A DNA stretch of 58,143 nucleotides from the NCBI GenBank assembly GCA_958405195.1, contig CATYDM010000009.1, positions 1 to 58,143 on the forward strand, read 5' to 3'. The position numbers and the translations under genes are program-made. The notes under the pieces were generated by a model. The model searched no databases. It was given only the letters and a program-made list of their open reading frames with translations, and was not told the DNA's origin. This document shows, piece after piece, positions 43,601 through 50,426 of this stretch; positions within the stretch are counted from its first letter, which is position 1, and every line of letters begins with the position of its first letter. Origin of the DNA: an uncultured Collinsella sp. Lineage in GTDB: Bacteria > Actinomycetota > Coriobacteriia > Coriobacteriales > Coriobacteriaceae.

Positions 43601-46600
43601 CAGCTCAAAGGAGAACTCGCCGACAGCAAGCTCACGCCCGGTCAGAACCTTGTTCGCGGTAATCTGGTCGGTGACGCTCGTCTCGACAGGCGTCGCGCTG
43701 TAGGTATTGGTGAACGTAAATGCCGCGTTGCCGTCCGGCTTGCGGGACACGCTCAAATTGCCCTTGCCGTCATCGGTCACGGTGAAGGAAACCTCGCGCG
43801 ACGGCTTGGCGTCGTTGGTCACGCCAGCGACCTCGCCGGACTCGGTCACGGTGTAGGTAAAGGTGTGCTCGCGCTTCTCGGGCTTCTCGCCCAGAGCCTT
43901 GTTAAGGTCGTCGAGCGTAAAGGTGATCTTGCCAAAGTCGACCTTGCCCTTGGCATCATTGGTCACACTCGCGTTCGCGGGCATGGGTGTGCCCTCTTCA
44001 CCGGTCACGGTAAAGGTGAACTTGCCGGCAATGTCAGCCGGGGTCAAGCCATCAGGAACCTGCAGGTTCTTGATGCCCGTAAGCGATGCCTCGGCAGCAT
44101 TCGTGGTGTAGGCGTTCTTGAACTCGATGCTCTTGACGTCCTTGGCGCCCTTCAGCTCGTGCGTAGCGGCCAGCTGGCCCTTGCCGTTATCGCTGATGGT
44201 CGTCACGATGGTGTAGGTCGTATCGTCATAGGTGATGCCGCCAGCGTCGCCCTTGACCTCGCGCAGCATGTAGGTGTGCTGGCCGATCTCGGTGTACCTG
44301 ATGGCGCTGAACGTCACCTTGCCGTCGGCGCCGTTTGTAACAGTCTCGACAGGCTTAACTTCCTTGTCCGCGATCTCGAGCAGCTCAAAACTGAACTCGC
44401 CTTCCGCCAAGTCGCGCCCGGTCAGGGACTTGGCCGCGGTAATCTGGTCGGTAACGCTGGACTCAACAGGATCCGCAGCGTAGACGTTCTTGAACTCGGT
44501 CTCACCCGAGGTCACCTTCACGTCAGCGCTCAGTTCGCCCTTCTTATTGGGCTTCACCGTCACGGTGATCTCCGCGACGTTACCGCTGTAGGCGATGCCG
44601 TCAATCGTGGTCCCGGCGTGCTTTTCACTGACCTTGTAGACGTACGTGCCAGGTTCGGTGTATTCGATCGTACCGAAGTCGATGGCAGCCTTGCCCTGGG
44701 CGTCCAGGTCGGCCTTGCGCACGATCGCAGTCGTAGTCGTAGGCATCGGGGCGCCGTTCTCGGACGTCAGGCCAAACTCAAACGCGTCAGCATTCGTCCG
44801 GTCGCGACCCTCGAGCACCTTGGTTAGACCAAAGCTGGCCTTGGTGTTCACCATTGCCGGCGTCATGTCATACGCAAAGCTGATCTTGCCGTTGTTGCCC
44901 AGGTAGGAGTTGACATGCGTCGCGGTCGCCTTGGCGGATATGTTGTTCCACTTGGGATTGAGTACGTCGGTCGCGGTGCCGGTGTTGTTGTCGCCCACGC
45001 TCTTCTTGGTGGTGTGGAGCTCGTCGATAAAGGCCAGGCGCGCGGTTCCCACGCTAAACGAAAGGTTGCCGTCCTTGTCGGCAACAACAGCGCCGTCAAA
45101 CTTCGCAGCGTCGCCGCCGGTAAACTCGATGACGGCGGTGGCGGGCTTGGCCTCGCCGTTTTCGCCCTGCTCCTCAAACTCATCCTTGTAGTAATAGGTG
45201 CCGGTATCTGCCAGCGAATTCTTTGCAGGCTGTGTGCAGCCCTTGTCCGTGAAAATGGGAGTCTGCTTCTGGAAGTAGTAGTAGCGGTTGGTGTCGGCCG
45301 GCTCAAAGGTCGCAACCGTATCACCCAACGCACCACCGTTCCACTTGTTCGCGTAGAAATTCACGGTCTTGGTGCCGTCAACGACAGTCGTATTACGCTC
45401 GATGTAGTCCTTGAGCCCCGCTACCTTCTCGGGCGTAAACAGGTTGTCAAGCGCGTCCTTCTTCACGCTCGAGGCATACTTCACCTGAATGGGCTTAACG
45501 TTGTTGACCGAAAGCTTGCCGTCTACGGTCTTAAAGTGACTCAGCGGAATCAGCGACGCAGGAATATTAACCGTTACGATATCGCCCTTCTGGGGATTGT
45601 CATCGCCGGCACGCTGCACGGTGATGAGCAGGTCTTTTGCCTTGCCGGCGAACTCGTATGTGTCGGTATTGGCTTCTTTGTTGACCGTCTTGCTCGCCTC
45701 GGTAAACGGCGTGCCGTTGATGACGACTTCGGTAAATCCGTCGACCTGCATAAAGTCGCCCAGCTCGTCGGTAAACGTAATGTAGCCGGACTTGGTCTCG
45801 TCGTAGCCCTTATGGATTTCGGTCGGATAAGGCGCCTCCGATGTGATGGCCTGTGAGATGTCGTCGAAGACCTTCTTGAGCTCTTCGGCGTTGGTCGCCG
45901 ACTTGTAGTAGTCGGAGTTTTCCGCGCGTGTGCCAAGCTTGTCGCTCGCATACGACGTGGCATCGGGATAATTACTCGACACGGCGTGCATAAACTTGTT
46001 GACGTCGCTTGTCCCCTCTTTCGAGGGATCGTCAGCGGGGTCCGCTCCACTAAAGATACCGATGGTATAAACGGTGGCTTTGCCATCCTTCATCTTCTTG
46101 GCAGCCGTCACGGCACCCTTGGCGACGTCAGAATCAAACTCGCTGAAGCTCGTTGGCTTGCCGTCGGTAAAGAACACAACGATCTTCTTGGCATCTGCGC
46201 GGCCAAAAGTGATATCCCCGGCCAGTTCCAGACCATAGTCGGCACGCGTGGCACCGCTTGGTTTGATTCCAGCAACTGTATCCTCAAGAACTTTCACGTT
46301 GCCGCCAGAGCAATCGGTCAAACCCTTCATCACCTGCGAGTTGTTGTACCAAAATTGCCCTTTCTTGTACTGGTCATTACCGACCTTATTGGTCTTATCA
46401 CCCGCAAACTTAACAATGGCAACCCTGTGCTGCCTATCGACACCCTCGATACCCTCGTTTTGCTTGGCAATGGTATTGATAAAGCTGTTCGCAGCGCTCT
46501 TCAGTGCATCGATACGCTTGGTGGAATCTCCGCCACCCATAGGATCATCCATCGAGCCAGAGGCATCCAGCACCATCACGATGTCAAGCGGCGTGGTGAC

Positions 46601-46927
46601 CGTCACGGTTGAATTAGACGTCGAGGACATCGCCGAAAGCGTGGTCAAAAAGTCCGACTCTTCGTTTTCCTCGGTTGCCTTGACCGTCTTGTCGGTCCAG
46701 ATTCGGCCGACGTTTTGGGTCGTTACCTTATTGCCGCCGTGGCCTGCCGCCCAAATTTCCCAGCGTCCGCTGGTATCGGGGTCGACGACCTTTCCGGTCA
46801 TTATCGGTCCGTCCATTCCTGTGCTGGACCTGGCGTTGGCCTCGGGCAGCATGGCGAATGCTGCGGCTGGCAACACCAGCACTACGGCCAGTATCACCGC
46901 CAAGAGACCCCTCGTGTACTTACCCAT
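40628..46927 (-). CDS. Giant LPxTG surface protein with VWA and ten pilin isopeptide-type domains
   Basis: 2099 residues. Signal peptide 1-33; a VWA domain (about 115-370) with MIDAS motif DASGS at 121-125; an undefined region to about 690; then ten tandem Spy0128/FctA-type domains (about 690-2045), each opening with K-x-LxGR and closing with F-x-N-x-Y, the Lys and Asn expected for isopeptide bonds. The eighth has an acidic Ala/Glu/Asp insert (about 1692-1735). A Pro/Thr stalk precedes LPTTG (about 2067), a hydrophobic helix and RKR. It should be a sortase-anchored adhesin or pilus-tip protein. No sortase gene is in the window. GGGAG precedes the ATG. Confidence 0.93.
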   Translation of the reverse strand: MGKYTRGLLAVILAVVLVLPAAAFAMLPEANARSSTGMDGPIMTGKVVDPDTSGRWEIWAAGHGGNKVTTQNVGRIWTDKTVKATEENEESDFLTTLSAMSSTSNSTVTVTTPLDIVMVLDASGSMDDPMGGGDSTKRIDALKSAANSFINTIAKQNEGIEGVDRQHRVAIVKFAGDKTNKVGNDQYKKGQFWYNNSQVMKGLTDCSGGNVKVLEDTVAGIKPSGATRADYGLELAGDITFGRADAKKIVVFFTDGKPTSFSEFDSDVAKGAVTAAKKMKDGKATVYTIGIFSGADPADDPSKEGTSDVNKFMHAVSSNYPDATSYASDKLGTRAENSDYYKSATNAEELKKVFDDISQAITSEAPYPTEIHKGYDETKSGYITFTDELGDFMQVDGFTEVVINGTPFTEASKTVNKEANTDTYEFAGKAKDLLITVQRAGDDNPQKGDIVTVNIPASLIPLSHFKTVDGKLSVNNVKPIQVKYASSVKKDALDNLFTPEKVAGLKDYIERNTTVVDGTKTVNFYANKWNGGALGDTVATFEPADTNRYYYFQKQTPIFTDKGCTQPAKNSLADTGTYYYKDEFEEQGENGEAKPATAVIEFTGGDAAKFDGAVVADKDGNLSFSVGTARLAFIDELHTTKKSVGDNNTGTATDVLNPKWNNISAKATATHVNSYLGNNGKISFAYDMTPAMVNTKASFGLTKVLEGRDRTNADAFEFGLTSENGAPMPTTTTAIVRKADLDAQGKAAIDFGTIEYTEPGTYVYKVSEKHAGTTIDGIAYSGNVAEITVTVKPNKKGELSADVKVTSGETEFKNVYAADPVESSVTDQITAAKSLTGRDLAEGEFSFELLEIADKEVKPVETVTNGADGKVTFSAIRYTEIGQHTYMLREVKGDAGGITYDDTTYTIVTTISDNGKGQLAATHELKGAKDVKSIEFKNAYTTNAAEASLTGIKNLQVPDGLTPADIAGKFTFTVTGEEGTPMPANASVTNDAKGKVDFGKITFTLDDLNKALGEKPEKREHTFTYTVTESGEVAGVTNDAKPSREVSFTVTDDGKGNLSVSRKPDGNAAFTFTNTYSATPVETSVTDQITANKVLTGRELAVGEFSFELVEGDKVVAKGTNAADGTIAMDKIAYDKPGKHTYTLREVNGGTTSKGITYSDAKYAIETTITDNGDGTLSVTHVLKGTEPAEFKNTYSVTPLDAELDFGLSKAIDGRDWTDGDEFSFTITAPEGVPLPDPATVTVSKGDAEDGIAAIKFGKIHFAAAGTYKYEIRENAGSTVGMTYDAHVATAEVTVTEDGEGNLTANVTKKENGRFTNTYRTELDYAAAGGLKLSKTLCGRPMTEGQFTFTVTPADDDSARALGLLPGANNFESPATIEGTVGLIDILAGHEVKFTQADAGKTFKYTVAEKNDGQPGYTYDDAVRTVTIAIVDDTAGTLTATTTVSGGPEGTHETVHKSGENKVEKALVPFHNSYSATTNTPGGTAAQVVATKTLTGRPMADGEFWFGIAYQGELVAYENLKPNIGGHVSFDTLHYDTKMLANLEAAGLAYRTDKDGKLAWTINYTAYEDLFGLPNGVSATTWSFGFKVIVVDNGDGTLTATVDYGGVEPLFENAYGADAVDAALTGTKKLQVAEGLTPADITGKFTFTVTADEAGAPMPERTTVTNDAAGNVDFGKIHFTLEDLNRALGVTDDATDRAEADEADEVEADEAEADEAEAEEADTDANADEPSDEPEPAAPTAPRSHTFTYTVTESGSAPGVTNDTNATRKVSYTVSDDGAGHLSVKREGDDGAAFTFANTYGVAPTDSSVTDQVKTVKRLTGRDLAAGEFTFELLEDDVVVANGTNDANGTVTLSPIRYEAPGTHTYTLREACPNALGLYKGVTYDGTTYTVVTTVSDNGDGTLTATHKLEGTTESAGFTNKYHAMPTQVSIGAIKVLEGRELKKDEFSFKLVGEDIESTVTNDADGKISFDKFEYDEPGTHVYTISEVKGDEAGMTYDKSVFTATVNVVDDGEGSLKASVAFAKGDKSVEGIVFNNTYKKPETPTPTPDPGTPKTVTNIVKTVKGFLPTTGDQQAAALLMAFVIAMAGVGALVWGIRKR

Positions 46928-47028
46928 CGTGTCTCCCTTCTCGCGGTCTCAGACCTTGCATCAGCCTAAAGTTACGAAATGAGACACAATTAAGGCAGGT
47001 GACACACGTTCCAGATTTGATTTTGGGC

Positions 47029-47046
47029 GTGAGACAAATGTCTCAC
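47029..47046. promoter_or_regulatory. Dyad upstream of the adhesin gene
   Basis: GTGAGACA-AA-TGTCTCAC is a perfect 8-bp dyad, with further GAGACAC motifs at 46981 and 47054. It lies about 100 bp upstream of the adhesin start and could be an operator. No -10/-35 pair was convincing. Confidence 0.4.
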
Positions 47047-47107
47047 CAAAGTTGAGACACGAGAGTTTTCGCAGGAAAACGGGTGCGACTCGGAGCCATC
47101 AAGCAAA

Positions 47108-47142
47108 AATGATCCGTTTTCCTCCGTCCCCGGGGGATTAGT
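47108..47142. repeat. Hairpin element C, copy 2
   Basis: AAATGATCC, a pyrimidine-rich middle with CCGTCCCCGGGG and a degenerate second arm resemble copy 1. Confidence 0.5.
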
Positions 47143-47150
47143 TGGTAACG

Positions 47151-47318
47151 TTCGCCACGAAACCGGCCCATCTACTACGTTTAACCCGATACCCCTGACC
47201 ATAACCGCGTTTTACGAAAAACCGCAAGCGTTCTACCTGCGGTTTTCTTTTCGCGTTTTTCGCCGTGGTTGAGGGCAGCCACCCAAACGTAGTAGATAGG
47301 CCCATTTCATGGCGAACG
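47151..47318. repeat. Palindromic element B, copy 2
   Basis: 33-bp arms (47151-47183, 47286-47318), with about four mismatches, contain ATCTACTACGTTT and its complement. The centre is an ACCGCAAG/CTGCGGTTTTC hairpin (about 47218-47248). Same organisation as copy 1. Confidence 0.85.
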
Positions 47319-47346
47319 GGTCACGCGGATATCCTCGCAAGGCCAA

Positions 47347-47374
47347 AATGATCCGTTTCCCTCTGTCCACGGGA
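47347..47374. repeat. Hairpin element C, copy 3 (partial)
   Basis: AAATGATCCGTTTCCCTCTG matches copy 1 and copy 2 for the first arm and middle; the second arm is lost. Confidence 0.5.
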
Positions 47375-47406
47375 AACCAAGGGCTGTTATGGATATGGTT
47401 CCATTT

Positions 47407-47560
47407 CAAAACTATGCCGGATTACGGGGCTAAAGTCGGAACCCTCATCCATACAACCTTTTTTTGAAAAACGGCAAGCAATCTACCTGCGGTTTTGTTT
47501 TTGGGATTTTCCGTATGGTCGGAGGTTCGCTATCCAGCCCCGTAATCCGGCATAGTTTTG
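47407..47560. repeat. Palindromic element A, copy 2
   Basis: Perfect 25-bp arms (47407-47431, 47536-47560). Relative to copy 1, GGTTTACGG becomes GGATTACGG and the other arm changes in step, so the stem is kept. The centre has the same CTACCTGCGGTTTTG stretch. Confidence 0.88.
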
Positions 47561-47591
47561 TTCGCGGCGGCACAACCGCGCGCTCACGCGC

Positions 47592-47625
47592 GGGGCCGGC
47601 GGGGCATTTTTGCCCCACCGGCCCC
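47592..47625 (-). terminator. Terminator of the Ech hydrogenase operon
   Basis: GGGGCCGG-C-GGGGCA pairs with TGCCCC-A-CCGGCCCC around TTTT, 9 nt past the last hydrogenase gene. No strong T-run follows. Confidence 0.65.
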
Positions 47626-47634
47626 GTCTTCGCG

Positions 47635-47976
47635 TTACTCCGGCTTGGTTTCTACCGTGGGAGTCTTATCCGCCGCAACTGGAGTACGGGCGGTGTCCAT
47701 AGTCAGGCAGTGCTTGGGGCAGCTCTCGATGCACTCGCCGCACACCACGCAGGCGTACGGGTCAATCGACCAGGTACCGCCTTTGCGATCGACCGCGAGC
47801 GCGCCCGCCGGGCAGCGACGCGCGCACATGCCGCAGCAAATGCACACGTCCATGTCGTTAACGATGTGCCCGCGCAGGCGCTCGGGCGCCACGAGCTTCT
47901 CCTGCGGATAGCACACCGTGACCGGCTGCTTGACCATAGAGCCCAAGGCCGTCTTGGCAAATGTCAGCAAACTCAT
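47635..47976 (-). CDS. Ech-type hydrogenase ferredoxin subunit (EchF-like)
   Basis: 113 residues with two [4Fe-4S] motifs: CICCGMCARRCP (about 46-57) and CVVCGECIESCP (about 76-87), both CxxCxxCxxxCP. It is related to NuoI/HycF polyferredoxins that relay electrons between ferredoxin and the small subunit. It is the last gene of the five-gene operon, 7 nt after the large subunit gene. A short C-terminal tail is Thr/Pro-rich. Position and size fit EchF. Confidence 0.9.
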   Translation of the reverse strand: MSLLTFAKTALGSMVKQPVTVCYPQEKLVAPERLRGHIVNDMDVCICCGMCARRCPAGALAVDRKGGTWSIDPYACVVCGECIESCPKHCLTMDTARTPVAADKTPTVETKPE

Positions 47977-47983
47977 GCCGCGC

Positions 47984-49072
47984 CTACCTTTCCGTGCAGC
48001 TAATGCAGGGGTCGATGGTCAGGATAATCATGGGCACGTTGGCAAGGAGCACGCCCTGCAGCGCATGCGTCAGACCCGCCAGGTTTTGCGACGTCGGCGT
48101 GCGCACGCGGAAACGGTCCAGGTTCTTGGTGCCGTTGCCGCGCACATAGTAATACGCCTCGCCGCGCGGTTGCTCAATCACAACCTCGCCACGCGCGCCG
48201 TCGGCCGGCGTGAGCTTGGTGCGCCCGCCGATACCGTCGTGCGGAATCTTGCCCGCAAGCTCCTTGATGATGTCCATGGCCTGCGTGACCTCGGCGCAAC
48301 GCACCTGGCAGCGGGCATAGCAATCGCCATCGGTAGCAACGATGGGCTCAAACGCAGCCAGATCCGCATAGGCACCGTCGTCAAACATGCGCACGTCGTA
48401 ATCCACGCCCGATGCGCGCCCAAACGGACCGACCATCGAAAGCTCCAGCGCGTCTTTCTTGCTAATCATGCCCACGCCATGCAGGCGCTCGCCGCAGCTG
48501 TTGTCGTCCAAAAACGTATGCACCAGGGCCTCGTAGTCAGGACGCATGGCATCGAGCGTCTGGACAATGCCCGCCAACTCGGAGTCCTCGATATCGTGCT
48601 TAAGGCCGCCGATCTCGTTAATCGAAAGGATCACGCGGCCGCCGCAGGTGCTCTCGAAGATCTTGAGAATCTGCTCGCGCAGGGTCCACGAACGATAGAA
48701 CAGCGCCTCGAAGCCAAAGGCATCGGCGAGCAGGCCCAGCCACAGCAGATGCGAGTGGATGCGCGAAAGCTCGTGCAAAATGGTGCGGATATACCGCACG
48801 CGGCTGGGCACCTCGATGTCGAGCATACGCTCGCAGGCGCTGGCATAGCCGCAGCTGTGGCCCACGGCGCAGATGCCGCAGATGCGCTCGGCGATGTAGC
48901 CAAACTGGTGCATATCGCGCTTTTCGGTGAGCTTCTCGAGTCCGCGGTGCACAAAACCGATCTGCGGAATTGCCTCGAGAACGCGGTCGTCCTCGATCAC
49001 CAGGTCCAGATGAAGCGGCTCGGGCAGCACCGGGTGTTGCGGGCCAAACGGAATAACGGAGCGATGTGCCAT
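47984..49072 (-). CDS. [NiFe] hydrogenase large subunit, group 4 (EchE-like)
   Basis: 362 residues. The L1 motif RICGICAVGHS (about 63-73) and the L2 motif DPCISCTER at the extreme C-terminus supply the four Ni-Fe cysteines. The protein ends exactly at the Arg where a maturation peptidase would normally cut, so it needs no C-terminal processing. There is no NuoC-like N-domain; that is encoded by the upstream gene. It is 5 nt from its neighbour upstream. It should catalyse proton reduction or hydrogen oxidation in a membrane Ech complex. Confidence 0.95.
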   Translation of the reverse strand: MAHRSVIPFGPQHPVLPEPLHLDLVIEDDRVLEAIPQIGFVHRGLEKLTEKRDMHQFGYIAERICGICAVGHSCGYASACERMLDIEVPSRVRYIRTILHELSRIHSHLLWLGLLADAFGFEALFYRSWTLREQILKIFESTCGGRVILSINEIGGLKHDIEDSELAGIVQTLDAMRPDYEALVHTFLDDNSCGERLHGVGMISKKDALELSMVGPFGRASGVDYDVRMFDDGAYADLAAFEPIVATDGDCYARCQVRCAEVTQAMDIIKELAGKIPHDGIGGRTKLTPADGARGEVVIEQPRGEAYYYVRGNGTKNLDRFRVRTPTSQNLAGLTHALQGVLLANVPMIILTIDPCISCTER

Positions 49073-49077
49073 GGACC

Positions 49078-49797
49078 TTACGCCTCCTTTTTCTGCTTGT
49101 CGCGGGCGGCCTTGGCGGCAAGCGCCGCGCGGACCTTGGCCGCTTTCTCGGGATCCATGGCGGCGAGCTTTGCCTCCATCTCGGCAGCCTTGAGCGCGGC
49201 CTTCGCAGCAGTTTCATCGTGCTGAGCATCGGAGCCGGCAGCCGCAGCGGGCTGAGCGACGGCAGCGCTCGCAGCATCGCCAGCGCCCGCAACGCCCTCC
49301 CCCGCAGCGGCCGTGGCAGCGGCGGCCTTTTCGGCCGCGGCCTTGCGCGCTTTGGCCTCTGCGGCCGCGCGGACCTTCATGGCCTTCTCGCGCGCGGCCT
49401 TCACCTCGGGCGTGATAACGCTCATGGGCTCGGCAGTCGAGACCTGGTAGAAAAAGCCCTTAAAGTCGAGCTGCATGTCGGTAATGGCAAGACCAAACAG
49501 GTCGTGGGCCTCATTTTCAAACGGGAACACCGCCGGATAATATGAGCTGATGGACGGAATCTCCTGATACTGGTCGATACCCTCAACCACCAGGTTCTCG
49601 ATCGCGTAGCTGCCGTCCTGCGCAATATGCTCCTGAGCAGCACGAACGTTGATAAACGTATAGACCAGGCGATACGTGCCGTCGTCGACGTTGCGCTCGG
49701 CGTGCATTTGCACAAAGCGCGCGCCGACGCCCTTGAGCGCCTGGACATGCGACAGGAGCTCGTCGATCCCAACGGTGGTATAGATAGCCTTTTGCAT
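49078..49797 (-). CDS. Hydrogenase NuoC-like subunit with Ala/Lys-rich tail (EchD-like)
   Basis: 239 residues. Residues 1-125 are NuoC/HycE-N-like: RLVYTFINVRAAQEH and the diagnostic YYPAVFPFENEAHDLFGL. The remaining 110 or so residues are an Ala/Lys/Glu-rich, probably helical, low-complexity extension not expected in EchD. The start overlaps the small subunit stop by one base (TAATG). Role: structural subunit joining the large subunit to the complex. Confidence 0.9.
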   Translation of the reverse strand: MQKAIYTTVGIDELLSHVQALKGVGARFVQMHAERNVDDGTYRLVYTFINVRAAQEHIAQDGSYAIENLVVEGIDQYQEIPSISSYYPAVFPFENEAHDLFGLAITDMQLDFKGFFYQVSTAEPMSVITPEVKAAREKAMKVRAAAEAKARKAAAEKAAAATAAAGEGVAGAGDAASAAVAQPAAAAGSDAQHDETAAKAALKAAEMEAKLAAMDPEKAAKVRAALAAKAARDKQKKEA

Positions 49798-50414
49798 TAC
49801 TCGGCCTCCTTTGCAGCGGCGGGCGTCCCAGCAGGTGCGTCGCCGGCGACGGGCGCGGCAGGCTTCCCGGCAGGCGCGTCACCGGCACCATCAGCCCCGG
49901 CCCCCGCAGCCACAAACCCGTCCTCGCCCAGCTCAACGCCACCGTCCCAGGTAGCGGCACCGCCCACGGTGAGCGGGTCGCCGCCGGCGCGCATCACGGC
50001 CTCCTTCTGGTCCAGGATGCCGCACGCCTCCACGATGGCATCGATCACTGTCTCGGGGCGAATGGCGCACCCGGGCGCGTACACGTCCACGGGAATTGCG
50101 CGGTCCACGCCGCCGATCACGTTATAGGCATCGCGGAACACGCCGCCCGAACACGCGCAGATACCGCAGGCCACCACGCACTTGGGCTCGAGCATCTGGT
50201 TGTAGATCTGGCGCACGACGGGCAGGTTCTGGGCATTGACCGAACCCGTCACCAAAAAGATATCCGCATGCTTGGGGTTGCCGGTGTTGACCACGCCAAA
50301 GCGCTCCGCGTCGAACAGCGGCGTGAGCGAGGCCAGCACCTCGATATCGCATCCGTTGCAGCTCGAGCCGTCGTAATGAATAACCCACGGCGAGCGCGAC
50401 ATTTTATGATCCAT
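49797..50414 (-). CDS. [NiFe] hydrogenase small subunit, group 4 (EchC-like)
   Basis: 205 residues; AGGAGG lies 8 nt before the ATG. It binds the single proximal [4Fe-4S] cluster of group 4 enzymes: SSCNGCDIE (about 18-26), VACGICACSGG (about 80-90) and APGCAIRPE (about 111-119). It is NuoB-like and lacks the extra ferredoxin-like domain of uptake hydrogenases. The last 40 residues are Gly/Ala/Pro-rich low complexity. It lies 12 nt after the membrane subunit gene. Confidence 0.94.
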   Translation of the reverse strand: MDHKMSRSPWVIHYDGSSCNGCDIEVLASLTPLFDAERFGVVNTGNPKHADIFLVTGSVNAQNLPVVRQIYNQMLEPKCVVACGICACSGGVFRDAYNVIGGVDRAIPVDVYAPGCAIRPETVIDAIVEACGILDQKEAVMRAGGDPLTVGGAATWDGGVELGEDGFVAAGAGADGAGDAPAGKPAAPVAGDAPAGTPAAAKEAE

Positions 50415-50426
50415 GGATGCCGCCTC

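Noticed and set aside
42326..44827. 833-codon frame opposite the adhesin gene
   Set aside because: Antisense shadow of a repetitive gene; no ribosome site, and its composition follows the other strand.
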